Counted from the first letter of the stretch, positions 23,707 through 32,841 are shown. The stretch is 64,000 bases of DNA from DATFVJ01 sp963851085 (GCA_963851085.1 CAWKNX010000010.1:1-64000), one strand, 5' to 3'. Numbers and translations are program-made. Notes: generated by a model from the letters alone, not told the origin.

Positions 23707-24702
23707 TCAGAGGGTCTGGGACAGCGCCTTGATCGGCATCTTCAGCTCGGCGAGCATTTCGATGTCGCTGTGGGCAGCGCGGCCGAGAGTGGTCAGATAG
23801 TTGCCGACGATGATCGCATTGATTCCGCCGAGCATGCCTTCCCGGGTGCCCAGGTCGCCCAGCGTGAGTTCCCGGCCGCCCGCGTAACGCAGTACCGTGC
23901 GCGGCAGCGCGAGCCGGAACGCGGCGATCGTCTTCAGCGCTTCCCTGCCCTCCACGAGGGGGAACTCAGCGAACGGGGTGCCTGGCCTTGGGTTGAGGAA
24001 GTTCAGCGGAACCTCGTCCGGGTCCAGGGCCGCAAGCTGTACGGCAAGCTCGGCTCGCTGCTCAAGGGTCTCGCCCATGCCGATGATCGCGCCGCAGCAC
24101 AGCTCCATGCCGTGCGAGCGGACCAGTTCGCACGTCGCGAAGCGCTCCTCCCACGTGTGCGTCGTCACCACGCTGCCGAAGTGCGAACGGGCGGTCTCGA
24201 GATTGTGGTTGTAGCGGTGCACGCCCATCGCCGCGAGTTCGGCGGCCTGACCGGAGGTGAGCATGCCGAGCGAGCAGGCGATGTTGATGCTGACCGCTGC
24301 CCTGATCGCGGCGATGCCGGCCCGGACCTGTGCCATCAGCCGTTCGTCGGGGCCGCGGACGGCAGCCACGATGCAGAATTCCGTGGCGCCGCTGGCGGCG
24401 GTCGCACGTGCGGAGGCGACGAGGTCGTCGATGTCCAGCCACACCGACCGCACCGGTGAGGTGAAGCGGCCCGACTGTGCGCAGAAGTGGCAGTCTTCCG
24501 GGCATCCTCCGGTCTTCACCGAGACAATGCCCTCGACCTCCACCTCCGGGCCGCACCAGCGCATCCGTACCTCGTGGGCGAGCCCGAGCAGGTCACCTGT
24601 CGCGTCGTCGGGCAGGTCCAGGCACGAGAGGACCTGCTGCTTGTCGAGACCACGGCCCTCGCCGAGGACCTGCTGCCGTGCCACAGAGAGCATGTCGTTC
24701 AC
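23707..24702 (-). CDS. bioB: Biotin synthase
   Basis: BioB is a radical-SAM enzyme that inserts sulfur into dethiobiotin, the last step of biotin synthesis. The radical-SAM cluster motif GGCPEDCHFCAQS (CxxxCxxC), YNHNLETA, and LNFLNPRPGTPF are all present; the second Fe-S ligands include the Cys in NIACSLG. The start is placed at the GTG at 24702, which overlaps the bioD stop as GTGA and follows GGAGG by 6 nt; an ATG at 24693 is the alternative. It is the last gene of the bioF-gntR-bioD-bioB operon. It probably needs BsaP (20.1 kb). Confidence 0.95.
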   Translation of the reverse strand: MNDMLSVARQQVLGEGRGLDKQQVLSCLDLPDDATGDLLGLAHEVRMRWCGPEVEVEGIVSVKTGGCPEDCHFCAQSGRFTSPVRSVWLDIDDLVASARATAASGATEFCIVAAVRGPDERLMAQVRAGIAAIRAAVSINIACSLGMLTSGQAAELAAMGVHRYNHNLETARSHFGSVVTTHTWEERFATCELVRSHGMELCCGAIIGMGETLEQRAELAVQLAALDPDEVPLNFLNPRPGTPFAEFPLVEGREALKTIAAFRLALPRTVLRYAGGRELTLGDLGTREGMLGGINAIIVGNYLTTLGRAAHSDIEMLAELKMPIKALSQTL

Positions 24703-25439
24703 GAAACTCCTCCACTCGTTTCCCGCCAGCCGCTGCGTCGTTCGAATTCTGCCGGATCGAACTCGCCGCCGAGCGCCGGAGCGAGGCACGCACGAGCGAC
24801 GCCTAGGAAGCTTTCCGCGGGAAGGTTTCCCGCGCCTGCACGCATGGCACCGCTGAGCGGCCTCCCGGCAAGAGCCCGCAGGTCGGCGAGGTTACAGCGC
24901 GCCGCGATATCCGGTTCGGCCGGCCAACTGCCGACGACCACGCCCGCGCATTCGAGACCGCGGGCGGCCAGTGCCGCCAAGGTGAGCGCCGTGTGGTTGA
25001 GCGTGCCGAGCCCGGCAGCGGTGACCACGAGCACCGGCGCAACGAGCCTGGCCGCCAGGTCAGCGATGGTCGTGCCGTCCGCGTCGTAACGCACGGCCAG
25101 CCCGCCCGCGCCCTCGATCAGGACGAGCTTGCCATCTGCGGCGAGCTTGGCCACCTGGCTGGCCGCCGCACCCAGGTCCGCAGGCGGCAACCCACTTACC
25201 CTGGCCGCGGCTTCGGGTGAAAGCGACGCGGGGAATCGGGCCAATTCCTGCAGGCCGGTCACCCGCGACAGGCGGGCAATTTCGTCGACATCACCCGGTT
25301 CACCAGGCCCCACCCCGGTCTGGGCCGGCTTGACCACTGCGACATCGAGGCCGCGGCTTTTGGCCAGGGCGGCAACGGCGGCTGTGACGACTGTCTTGCC
25401 GATGCCCGTACCTGTGCCGCTCACCACGAGGGTCCTCAT
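24699..25439 (-). CDS. bioD: Dethiobiotin synthetase
   Basis: BioD is an ATP-dependent carboxylase that closes the ureido ring of dethiobiotin. The P-loop VVSGTGTGIGKTVVT lies at residues about 5-19. KPAQTG (substrate Lys and Thr) and LIEGAGGLAVRYD follow, the standard order. The ATG at 25439 overlaps the gntR stop as ATGA, which fixes the start against the longer frame from 25538. It is 246 residues, normal length. Confidence 0.95.
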   Translation of the reverse strand: MRTLVVSGTGTGIGKTVVTAAVAALAKSRGLDVAVVKPAQTGVGPGEPGDVDEIARLSRVTGLQELARFPASLSPEAAARVSGLPPADLGAAASQVAKLAADGKLVLIEGAGGLAVRYDADGTTIADLAARLVAPVLVVTAAGLGTLNHTALTLAALAARGLECAGVVVGSWPAEPDIAARCNLADLRALAGRPLSGAMRAGAGNLPAESFLGVARACLAPALGGEFDPAEFERRSGWRETSGGVS

Positions 25440-26314
25440 GGTGAAAGTTCCCTGCCCCGCGGCGCGGGACCTGGCGGCGTTCGCCGCAGTCTTGTGACGA
25501 ACTTGTACCTGTCGCCGCGGTACCACGACTGCGCCCATTCGAGCGGATTGCCGTCGCTGTCGAAAGCGTGCCGCGAGAGCAACAGCAACGGCAGCCCGAC
25601 GTCAACACCCAGCAGCCGTGCGTCATTCGGCCCCGCGAGCACGGTCTCTATCGTCTCCTCGCCCTCGGCCGGCTCCACTCCATATGCCTCGGCGAGCGTC
25701 TCGTAGAGCGAAGAGTGCCGCTCCAGTTGCTTGCGCAGGCCCGGGAACCTGCGTGCGGGCAGGTGGGACATGTCGATGGACATCGGCTCGCCATCGGCCA
25801 GCCGGAGCCGGTGAATACGCAGCGCCCGGCCGCCGGGCCGGATGCCAAGGAGATCGGCCAGTTTTTCGTCGGCCGTGACATAGCCGATCTCGAGTATCCG
25901 TGTTTTGGGGTGCAAGCCGTGCGCGCGCATGCCCTCCGTGTAGCTGGCCAGTTCGAGCACCTGCGCTACCTTCGGCTTGGCCACGAATGTGCCCTTGCCC
26001 TGCATGCGCAGCAACCGGCCCTCGACGACCAGTTCGGCCAGCGCCTGCCGGACGGTGGTCCTGGAGGTCGAGTACCGGTGGGCGAGTTCACGCTCAGGCG
26101 GAACGGGGCTGCCAGGCGTCATCGTCCCCGTCAGTTCGAGTAGCTGGCGCTTCACCGTGTAGTACTTGGGGATGCGCGGGCCCTCCCCGCTGGCCGCACG
26201 GCCAGGCGGATCGGCCCTGGCATCAGGCCGCGCCGTCCCACCTGCCGCCCCGCCGTGCGGCCGCCGCCGACTGAGTTCGCGGCCGGACCCCGGCTGTACA
26301 GGCTGAGCGGTCAC
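25436..26314 (-). CDS. GntR/HutC-family regulator embedded in the biotin operon
   Basis: After about 45 low-complexity residues, a GntR winged helix begins (KYYTVKRQLLELTGTM...SPVPPERELAHRYSTSRTTVRQALAELVVEGRLLRMQGKGTFV). It is followed by a UTRA ligand-binding domain (LELASYTEGMRAHGLHPKTRILEI ... DMSHLPARRFPGL ... ALLGV). It resembles DasR-type regulators that sense small phosphorylated ligands. Its GTG start overlaps the bioF stop and its stop overlaps the bioD start, each by 4 nt, so it is made with the biotin enzymes. That suggests a pathway regulator, but no operator was identified. Confidence 0.88.
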   Translation of the reverse strand: MTAQPVQPGSGRELSRRRPHGGAAGGTARPDARADPPGRAASGEGPRIPKYYTVKRQLLELTGTMTPGSPVPPERELAHRYSTSRTTVRQALAELVVEGRLLRMQGKGTFVAKPKVAQVLELASYTEGMRAHGLHPKTRILEIGYVTADEKLADLLGIRPGGRALRIHRLRLADGEPMSIDMSHLPARRFPGLRKQLERHSSLYETLAEAYGVEPAEGEETIETVLAGPNDARLLGVDVGLPLLLLSRHAFDSDGNPLEWAQSWYRGDRYKFVTRLRRTPPGPAPRGRELSP

Positions 26315-27654
26315 GGTCGGTCTCCTCGCTCTTGGGTCGCAGCGGCCTGCGGAGTCCGGGCACGGACCGCAGCCAGTGCCTGGCCGACCGTCTCCAGATC
26401 AGAATCGGTCAGGTCCGGCCGCGCCGCTAGGCGCAGGCACGAGCGTCCCTCGGGTACGGATGGTGGCCGGAAGCATGCCACCCGGAGGCCATGATCGGAG
26501 CACAGCCGTTGTGCCGCCATCGCGGCCGCGGGCGGCCCGAGTGTCACGGACACCACAGCCGCGTCTGGCCGTGTCGTCTCGAACCCGAGACCTGCGGCGA
26601 TGTCCGCGAGCTGACACGCGCGCTGCCTGGTGCGTTGGGCGAGCCAGGGAGAAGCGACGAGGACGTCAAGCGCGGCGAGCGCGGCGCCGGCGCAGGCGGG
26701 CGCGAGCCCGGTGTCGAAGATGAAGGATCTGCCCGTGTCGATCAGGGTCTCGATCACCTCGGTGGCGCCAAGCACCGCGCCGCCCTGCGCGCCGAGCGAC
26801 TTGGACAGCGTCACCGTGCGCACGACGTCGGGCTGCGCGGCGAGGCCCGCGGCGTGCACGCCGCCGCGGCCTCCGGCACCCACCACGCCGAAGGCGTGTG
26901 CCTCGTCGACGATGAGCAGGCCGCCGTACGCCCGCGCAGCGCGGTGCAACCCGGCGAGTGCTGCCAGATCACCGGTGACGGAGAAGACCGAGTCAGTGAC
27001 CACGATCGCCGCCTCCTCACCCCTCGTGGCGAGAGCCTTGTCTACAGCCGCGACGTCGCCATGCGGGGTGACGACGACACGTGCGCGGGACAGGCGGCAG
27101 GCGTCGATTAGCGAGGCATGATTTCCCTCATCCGATACTACGAGCACGGATGGACCGGAGCGCACGTGCGGCCGCCGATAGCCGTCCGGTCCTTCGTCGG
27201 CGGCCGCCGCGCGGCGGCCGTTCCCGAGGGCTCCGGCGAGCGCCGTGACGACCGACAGGTTGGCGAGGTATCCGGACGAGAACACCAGGGCCGCGGGTGC
27301 ACAGGCGAACCGTGCGAGGGCGGTCTCCAGCTCCGCGTGCAGCTTCGTGGTGCCGCTGACAAGCCGCGATCCAGTGGCACCGGTGCCCCACACGCGGGTG
27401 GCCGCCGTGGCCGCCGCGACGAGCGTGGGGCTGCGGCTGAGGCCCAGATAGTCATTGGAGGCGAGGTCGAGCAGGCCGTCATGGTCCGGGCTCCTGGCAT
27501 GCAGGCTCCGCCGCAGCCCGGCGCGATCTCGCGCGGCCGCGGCGTCGCGCAACCGCGCGAGCGGCCCGAGCGCTGCGCCGCTGCTTCCCGCGGCGTCATC
27601 CGCAGCGGGGGGCTGCGGTGGGTCGCCCCCCTGGGCAGGCATAGTCTCGGGCAT
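26311..27654 (-). CDS. bioF: 8-amino-7-oxononanoate synthase
   Basis: This is a PLP-dependent alpha-oxoamine synthase that condenses pimeloyl thioester with alanine. LLDLASNDYLGLSRSP, GTGATGSRLVSGTTKLHAELE, VTDSVFSVTGDLAAL, DEAHAFGVVG and the PLP Lys in VTLSKSLGAQGG are diagnostic. The ATG at 27654 is chosen over an upstream in-frame ATG at 27897, which would add 81 low-complexity residues overlapping the divergent pdtaS gene. The N-terminus MPAQGGDPPQPPAADD is encoded by a copy of the GC-rich interspersed repeat. A loop after ALAGALGNGRRAAAADEGPDG is also longer than usual. First gene of the biotin operon; no bioA is nearby. Confidence 0.93.
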   Translation of the reverse strand: MPETMPAQGGDPPQPPAADDAAGSSGAALGPLARLRDAAAARDRAGLRRSLHARSPDHDGLLDLASNDYLGLSRSPTLVAAATAATRVWGTGATGSRLVSGTTKLHAELETALARFACAPAALVFSSGYLANLSVVTALAGALGNGRRAAAADEGPDGYRRPHVRSGPSVLVVSDEGNHASLIDACRLSRARVVVTPHGDVAAVDKALATRGEEAAIVVTDSVFSVTGDLAALAGLHRAARAYGGLLIVDEAHAFGVVGAGGRGGVHAAGLAAQPDVVRTVTLSKSLGAQGGAVLGATEVIETLIDTGRSFIFDTGLAPACAGAALAALDVLVASPWLAQRTRQRACQLADIAAGLGFETTRPDAAVVSVTLGPPAAAMAAQRLCSDHGLRVACFRPPSVPEGRSCLRLAARPDLTDSDLETVGQALAAVRARTPQAAATQERGDRP

Positions 27655-27748
27655 GTGCGCATCTTTCCAGCTTGGAGGGCTGCGGCGCGCTAGCGGGTGC
27701 GGTGCCGCGGGGTATTCGCCGGTGCCGGCCGCCAAGTAGCCTCCTACC

Positions 27749-29287
27749 GTGCCCACACTGAGCGACCTCATCCGCGGCAAGACCTCGCTTGCCGACGCCG
27801 ACCTGGAGTGGCTGCACTCCCTGGTGTCGGACTGGCAGTTGCTCGCGGACCTGTCGTTCGCCGATCTCGTCCTGTGGGCTGGCCTGCGGACCGGCAACGG
27901 CTGGGTTGCCGTGGCACAGATGCGCCCGACGACTGGCCCGACCGCCTTCTACGACGACATCGTTGGCACCATTGTGCCGTCCGGCCAGCGGCCGCTGCTC
28001 GACACCGCCCGCCGTGAGGGCCGGATCTGCCGCGAGGGAGACCCCGACTGGACCGGCGGCGTGCCTGTGCGCGGTGAGACGATCCCGGTGCAGCGAGACG
28101 GCCGGATCATCGCGGTCATCGAGCGCAGCACGAACCTCAATTCGGCGCGCACCCCGAGCCGGCTGGAGCTGACCTACCTGCAAAGTGCGGACGACCTGGC
28201 GCAGATGGTTGCGGCTGGCAGGTTCCCGTTTCCCGGGGAGGAGCCCACTCTCGTGCGGTCGCCGAGGGTAGGCGACGGCCTGCTCCGCCTCGACGGCACG
28301 GGAAGGGTGGCGTACGCGAGCCCGAACGCCCTTTCCGCCTACCGGCGACTCGGTCTCGCCGCAGATCTCGTCGGGGCCGAACTTGGCCCGGTGACCGCCG
28401 CGATGTGCGATCCGGGCAAGCCGGTGGACGATTCGCTTGTCGTGGTGGCGAGCGGGCAGGCGCCACGCGAGACGGAGGTCGAGGGGAACGGCTCCGTTGT
28501 CCAGTTGCGCGCCATCCCGCTGGTGGTGGGCGACACCCGTGCCGGGGCGCTTGTGCTTGTCCGTGACGTGACAGAACTGCGCAGGAGGGAACGCGAGCTA
28601 CTGAGCAAAGACGCCACGATCCGCGAGATCCATCACCGAGTCAAGAACAATCTGCAGACCGTGGCCGCATTGCTGAGGTTGCAGGCGCGCCGCATCCGGG
28701 TGCCCGAGGGACGCGCGGCGCTCGAGGAGGCGGTACGGCGGGTTGGTTCGATCGCGATCGTGCACGAGACGCTGTCCCACACGCCGGAGGATGTCATCGA
28801 TTTCGATGACATAGCCGGGCGCGTCGCCATGATGGCGGCCGAAGTCGCGGCGCCTGAGGCGCGGGTCACCCCCCGGCTGGTCGGCAGGTTCGGTGCATTG
28901 CCCGCGTCGGTGGCGACACCGCTCGCGATGGTCTTGACCGAGCTCGTGCAGAACGCGATGCAGCACGGGCTCGGGCAGGGCGCGGGGACGATCCAGGTGA
29001 CTGCCCGGCGCGGTCCGCAGCGGCTCGCGGTCGTGGTCGCCGACGACGGCGCAGGGCTGCCTGAGGGGTTCGACGTGACCTCATCGGCCAGCCTCGGTCT
29101 CCAGATCGTGCGGACCCTCGTGGTCGCGGAACTGGGCGGCAGGCTCGAATTCCTGCCACGGCCCGGAGGGGGTACCGAGGTCCTTGTCGACCTGCCTATG
29201 GAGATGACGCCAGCCCCGGCGCAGAGCAGTTCCGCTTGGCCCGGCATCGCCCAGGCCGGGGCCCGCGGCTCCGGCCGGACGGGCTGA
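27749..29287 (+). CDS. pdtaS: Sensor histidine kinase PdtaS-like (GAF-PAS-HisKA_2)
   Basis: The product resembles mycobacterial PdtaS, which phosphorylates the RNA-binding antiterminator PdtaR and controls respiration and nutrient genes in response to copper/nitric oxide or metabolites. An N-terminal GAF-like domain (about 1-145; LLADLSFADLVLWAGL) and a PAS domain (about 175-280; DGLLRLDGTGRVAYASPNAL) precede the HisKA_2 box EIHHRVKNNLQTVAALLRLQARR (phospho-His near residue 294) and the HATPase N box ELVQNAMQHG. GTG start at 27749. It is divergent from bioF and convergent with whiB1, the arrangement seen in M. tuberculosis (Rv3220c-Rv3219). Confidence 0.9.
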   Translation: MPTLSDLIRGKTSLADADLEWLHSLVSDWQLLADLSFADLVLWAGLRTGNGWVAVAQMRPTTGPTAFYDDIVGTIVPSGQRPLLDTARREGRICREGDPDWTGGVPVRGETIPVQRDGRIIAVIERSTNLNSARTPSRLELTYLQSADDLAQMVAAGRFPFPGEEPTLVRSPRVGDGLLRLDGTGRVAYASPNALSAYRRLGLAADLVGAELGPVTAAMCDPGKPVDDSLVVVASGQAPRETEVEGNGSVVQLRAIPLVVGDTRAGALVLVRDVTELRRRERELLSKDATIREIHHRVKNNLQTVAALLRLQARRIRVPEGRAALEEAVRRVGSIAIVHETLSHTPEDVIDFDDIAGRVAMMAAEVAAPEARVTPRLVGRFGALPASVATPLAMVLTELVQNAMQHGLGQGAGTIQVTARRGPQRLAVVVADDGAGLPEGFDVTSSASLGLQIVRTLVVAELGGRLEFLPRPGGGTEVLVDLPMEMTPAPAQSSSAWPGIAQAGARGSGRTG

Positions 29288-29469
29288 GCGCGTTCAGGCG
29301 AGGGCCACAGCGGCCGCGAGCCGCGTGGGCCGGGGGGTGTCAGCGAGCACCGAGACCCGCCTGGGCGCGGCCTTCAGCGGCCGTAGGGACCCCCCGGTCA
29401 TGAGCGTGCCATCGGGTACGTCATCATGTACCCGATGGCACATCAAGAAGGTGTACCGAGTACCCGGGT

Positions 29470-29718
29470 TCAGACGTGCGCCCGAGCGTAGGCGTTGCGG
29501 CGCTTGAGCGCCCGACGCTCATCTTCGCTTGTGCCGCCCCAGACGCCTGCGTCCTGGCCGCTCTCGAGCGCCCATCGCAGACAAGATTCGGTCACTGGGC
29601 ATCGACGGCACACATGCTTGGCTTCTTCGATCTGCAACAGGGCAGGGCCCGTATTGCCGATAGGAAAGAACAACTCAGGATCCACGTCACGGCAGGCGGC
29701 GTGGTGGCGCCAGTCCAT
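29470..29718 (-). CDS. whiB1: WhiB1-type Fe-S transcription factor
   Basis: This is an 82-residue Wbl protein with [4Fe-4S] ligands Cys9, Cys37, Cys40 and Cys46, identical in position to M. tuberculosis WhiB1. The beta-turn GVWGG and basic tail RRALKRRNAYARAHV (DNA contact) follow. WhiB1 binds the housekeeping sigma factor region 4, is essential in mycobacteria and reacts with nitric oxide. The ATG at 29718 is preceded by GAGGAG. A CRP-like palindrome lies 65 bp upstream. The streptomycete name for the orthologue is WblE. Confidence 0.94.
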   Translation of the reverse strand: MDWRHHAACRDVDPELFFPIGNTGPALLQIEEAKHVCRRCPVTESCLRWALESGQDAGVWGGTSEDERRALKRRNAYARAHV

Positions 29719-29782
29719 GCGGTCTACTCCTCAATGCGGCCGTTGAGCCGCCAAATGGCTCCGTGGGGTCTTCGTCCGTGCT

Positions 29783-29798
29783 TGTGAATCATTTCACG
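29783..29798 (-). promoter_or_regulatory. CRP-like operator upstream of whiB1
   Basis: TGTGA-N6-TCACG matches the CRP consensus TGTGA-N6-TCACA in nine of ten positions. It lies 65-80 bp before the whiB1 ATG, where CRP (Rv3676) sites also occur in M. tuberculosis. This suggests cAMP control of whiB1. Confidence 0.65.
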
Positions 29799-30261
29799 AA
29801 GCAGGGCACAGCTGTCGTTGCCCTCGCCAGTCGCAGGATCTCTGTGCGTCGAGCAAAGGCGCCACCGCAAGCGGTCGCATAAGCTGCCATGCGGTCCGTG
29901 TCCGCGGCTACCACTTTGCGATCGTGCTTGACGGCGCGGCCATGTTCCCCGTGCCTTGCATCGTTAAAGAGCCTCTCAAACGCTAGCGATCAAGCGCAAG
30001 AGGTTTGAGCAAACGTTCAGGTGATTTCGATGTCAGATGAGTCACATCTCGAAGTGTGGCACATGCCGGGGGGCCGCGGCCCACAGCAACACGTCAGAAA
30101 GTGAAACCGCTCGTGTCAGGCGGGTTAACGCGGCAAGCACGCTGGGTGACATCAACGTGCGGGACGCCGGCCAGCCGTGTGTGACGGCGGCGAGCGGCGA
30201 CCGTAGGAACCGGTGGCCCCGAAGGCGGCCGCGGGGAACCAGTGGCGCGGCGCCGCCCTGA
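29799..30261. other. Gene-free region upstream of whiB1
   Basis: About 460 bp without a credible gene, less GC-biased than the surrounding coding DNA. ORFs here lack family features. An imperfect dyad around 30028-30052 (TTTCGATGT ... ACATCTCGAA) could be a regulatory site or transcript end. No tRNA or riboswitch was recognised. Confidence 0.4.
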
Positions 30262-31320
30262 CTATGCCACGACCCGCAGCGCGTCAGGTATTGACCGGAA
30301 CGTCATGCACTCGCTTTCGCCGACATATTCACCGTCCACCTGGCAGGCGATGGGCCGTCTGGAGCGCAGTGTGATCTCCGCCTGGTCGTGCAGGCTCACC
30401 ACGTGCCGCCCGGACGGCGGACGGCTGTGGTTGCCGATCATCTGACGCAGCGCGTCAAGTGTCCCGAGAGTGCGCAGCCGCCGCAGCGCGAACACATCGA
30501 GACCGGTATCGAATCCCGCGCATGGATTCGGGTCCACGGGACGGCTGCCCAGGTAGGTCCAGGGCGACGTATTGGACACAATGCAGATGAACAGCGGGCC
30601 GATCGGCGGGTGGCCGTCCCGTTCCAGGGTGAGCGCCGGGTTGCGGCGGTCGGTCACCGCATAGAAATGCCGCACCGCGGTCCAGAGGTAGAGCGCAGGC
30701 GATGCCGGGCGGCCATGGGCCCGATGTCCCTCCACGGCACGGATGACCTCAGCATCGAGGCCGAGCCCGCCGCTGAACGTGAAATACCTGTCCCCGGCCA
30801 TGCCAAGGCCGATTCGGCGCTGGCGTCCCTGCTGAATGGCGTCGAGGATCGCTCCGGTCGCGTCAATCGGGTCGGTCGGCAGGCCCAGGGTGCGGACGAA
30901 CACGTTCGCGCTGCCACCAGGAATGGGCGCCAGAGCAGGCAACCGCACGGCATCCGGCCGGCCATCGCCGCTCGCCTCGCACCTGGTGCCGCTCGCAGGC
31001 CCAGCGCGGCTCGCAGGCCCGGTGCCGCTCGCCGCGGGTGCGGCGCCGTCGCGGCGCGTGCCGCCGCTGCGCGGACCGTGCTCGCCGCGGGCACGGAGGA
31101 TGCCATTGACGACCTCGTTGATCGTTCCGTCCCCGCCGAGCGTGATCAGCAGCTCGTGGCCGTCAGCCGCCGCTTCACTGGCCAGGTCGGCAGCGTGGCC
31201 CCGATAGCGTGTGTGCACCACCTCCAGCTTGACGACGGATGCCAGGGCCCGCACGATGACGTCCCGGCGAGGCGCGGTCGTGGAGGTGGCGCGGGGATTG
31301 ACGATCAGGATCGCTCGCAC
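30262..31320 (-). CDS. Diacylglycerol kinase-family lipid kinase
   Basis: The 352-residue product has the DAGK catalytic fold: MRAILIVNPRATS, LLITLGGDGTINEVVNGIL (the GGDGT phosphate-binding loop), LAPIPGGSANVFVRTLGLP and VDGEYVGE near the C-terminus. The family phosphorylates diacylglycerol, sphingoid bases or similar lipids at the membrane. An Arg/Gly/Ser/Pro-rich insert of about 45 residues, with PASRAG- and PASGTR-like repeats, follows the GGDGT helix. The gene order whiB1-DAGK-small membrane protein matches the M. tuberculosis Rv3219-Rv3217 neighbourhood. Confidence 0.88.
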   Translation of the reverse strand: MRAILIVNPRATSTTAPRRDVIVRALASVVKLEVVHTRYRGHAADLASEAAADGHELLITLGGDGTINEVVNGILRARGEHGPRSGGTRRDGAAPAASGTGPASRAGPASGTRCEASGDGRPDAVRLPALAPIPGGSANVFVRTLGLPTDPIDATGAILDAIQQGRQRRIGLGMAGDRYFTFSGGLGLDAEVIRAVEGHRAHGRPASPALYLWTAVRHFYAVTDRRNPALTLERDGHPPIGPLFICIVSNTSPWTYLGSRPVDPNPCAGFDTGLDVFALRRLRTLGTLDALRQMIGNHSRPPSGRHVVSLHDQAEITLRSRRPIACQVDGEYVGESECMTFRSIPDALRVVA

Positions 31321-31356
31321 GCGCCTAGGGTAGCTATGCCGGGAGGATTCCAGAAT

Positions 31357-31779
31357 ATGCGGGAACGTCCAGCGACCTTGATCGGCGCGGCGGCCGTCCA
31401 GGCCGCCGAGTCACTTGGCGTGCTCGCTGCCACCGTGATCACGGGAATCGATACGGCCCTGGGCCGGTCGTATCAGGTCAGCAGCGGGATCGCGCTGACC
31501 GTCATCGGCCTCGGCACCGCGGTCACGCTCGCGGGCGTCGCGGCCGGCCTGGCACGGCGGCGCCGGTGGAGCCGTACGCCGGCCCTGCTCACCCAGCTGT
31601 TCTGCGGAATCGTGGCCATCTACCTGATCCAGGGGCACCGCTACGGGTGGGGAGTGTCCCTCATCCTGCTCGCCGTGATCGGATTTGCCCTGCTGCTTGC
31701 CCCGCCCACACTGCGCGCGATCACGGGCGAGCCAAGCAGCCCGCACGGCTCAGCGCGCAGCAAGGACACGTCGAAATAG
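31357..31779 (+). CDS. Four-helix integral membrane protein
   Basis: The 140-residue product has four hydrophobic segments (LIGAAAVQAAESLGVLAATVI; GIALTVIGLGTAVTLAGVAAGL; ALLTQLFCGIVAIYLI; GVSLILLAVIGFALLLAPP) and a charged tail. The ATG at 31357 lies 10 nt after GGGAGG; an in-frame ATG at 31336 precedes that site and is less likely. It is divergent from the lipid kinase, as in mycobacteria, where the homologue is an uncharacterised membrane protein (Rv3217c-like). Function unknown. Confidence 0.78.
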   Translation: MRERPATLIGAAAVQAAESLGVLAATVITGIDTALGRSYQVSSGIALTVIGLGTAVTLAGVAAGLARRRRWSRTPALLTQLFCGIVAIYLIQGHRYGWGVSLILLAVIGFALLLAPPTLRAITGEPSSPHGSARSKDTSK

Positions 31780-32058
31780 CTCCCTGACGGCTGCCCGAGT
31801 GGATCACCACTTCCAGGTAAGACCCGCCCACCCGAGGGGGCCTTGCCCCAGTGACGATCTTGCCAGGTTGTCAAGGGGTTCGGTTAGGGGTGAACGCCGT
31901 TCTGGGGATAACCGTGCGGGTGTGTCCTCGCCTGTGGAAATCGGCCTCCTGGCTCGTGTCCTCCTGATCCCCGCAGATCCGCTGATAGTTCGCGCCGCGC
32001 AGCCGTTAAGGAGAATTTTGGGTTGCCGGTGCCTGGGGAGTCGCCCCCGAGCCGGGGC

Positions 32059-32841
32059 TCAGTCCTCCGCGGTCAGGCCCTCGCGTAGCTGTGCCAGTGT
32101 GCGCGCCAGCAGCCGGGACACATGCATCTGCGAGATGCCAAGCTCGGCCGCGATCTGAGATTGGGTCATGTTGCCGAAGAACCGGAGCAGCAGGATCCTC
32201 TTCTCGCGCGGGGGCAGGCGTTCGAGCAGCGGCTTGAGCGACTCGCGGTATTCGACGCCTTCGAGCGCGTCATCCATGATGCCCAGCGAGTCAGCGACGG
32301 CTGGCGCATCCTCGTCGCCCGAGTCCGGCGCGTCGAGCGACACCGTCGAGTACGCGTTGGCCGACTCAAGGCCTTCGAGCACGTCCTCTTCGCTCATCTG
32401 CAAGTGGGCGGCGAGTTCGCTCACCGTCGGCGCCCGCCCCTCGCGCTGCGCCAGGTCACCGATGGCCTTGGTGAGCGCGAGTTTGAGCTCCTGGAGGCGG
32501 CGCGGAACGCGGACCGCCCAGCCCTTGTCACGGAAGTGGCGCTTGATCTCGCCGACGATCGTCGGCGTGGCGTAGGTCGAGAACTCAACGCCGCGCGCGA
32601 GGTCGAACCGGTCGATGGACTTGATGAGCCCAATCGTCGCGACCTGCGTGAGGTCGTCGAGCCATTCACCCCGGTTACGGAACCTGCGGGCCAGGTACTC
32701 CACGAGCGGCAGGTGGAGTTCTACCAGTTCGCCGCGCACCTGCTGGCGCGCGGGATCGCCGACGGGCAGCACGGCGAGCTGCTCGAACAGTTCCCGGGCC
32801 CGCACCCGGTCAGGAACCGCGTGCTCGGTTTTGGCAGTCAC
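32059..32841 (-). CDS. sigF: SigF/SigB-family sigma factor
   Basis: This is a 260-residue group III sigma factor. Region 2 reads LVEYLARRFRNRGEWLDDLTQVATIGLIKSIDRFDLARGVEFSTYATPTIVGEIKRHFRDKGWAVRVPRRLQEL. Region 3 has TVSELAAHLQMSEEDVLEGLE. Region 4 is LPPREKRILLLRFFGNMTQSQIAAELGISQMHVSRLLARTL. This matches the general-stress/sporulation SigF/SigB subfamily of actinobacteria. It lies 17 bp downstream of an RsbW-like anti-sigma gene on the same strand, the usual partner-switch arrangement. No anti-anti-sigma gene is in the window. Confidence 0.93.
   Translation of the reverse strand: MTAKTEHAVPDRVRARELFEQLAVLPVGDPARQQVRGELVELHLPLVEYLARRFRNRGEWLDDLTQVATIGLIKSIDRFDLARGVEFSTYATPTIVGEIKRHFRDKGWAVRVPRRLQELKLALTKAIGDLAQREGRAPTVSELAAHLQMSEEDVLEGLESANAYSTVSLDAPDSGDEDAPAVADSLGIMDDALEGVEYRESLKPLLERLPPREKRILLLRFFGNMTQSQIAAELGISQMHVSRLLARTLAQLREGLTAED

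Noticed and set aside
29840..30240. tRNA or small RNA in the gene-free stretch upstream of whiB1
   Set aside because: No cloverleaf or T-loop consensus was found.
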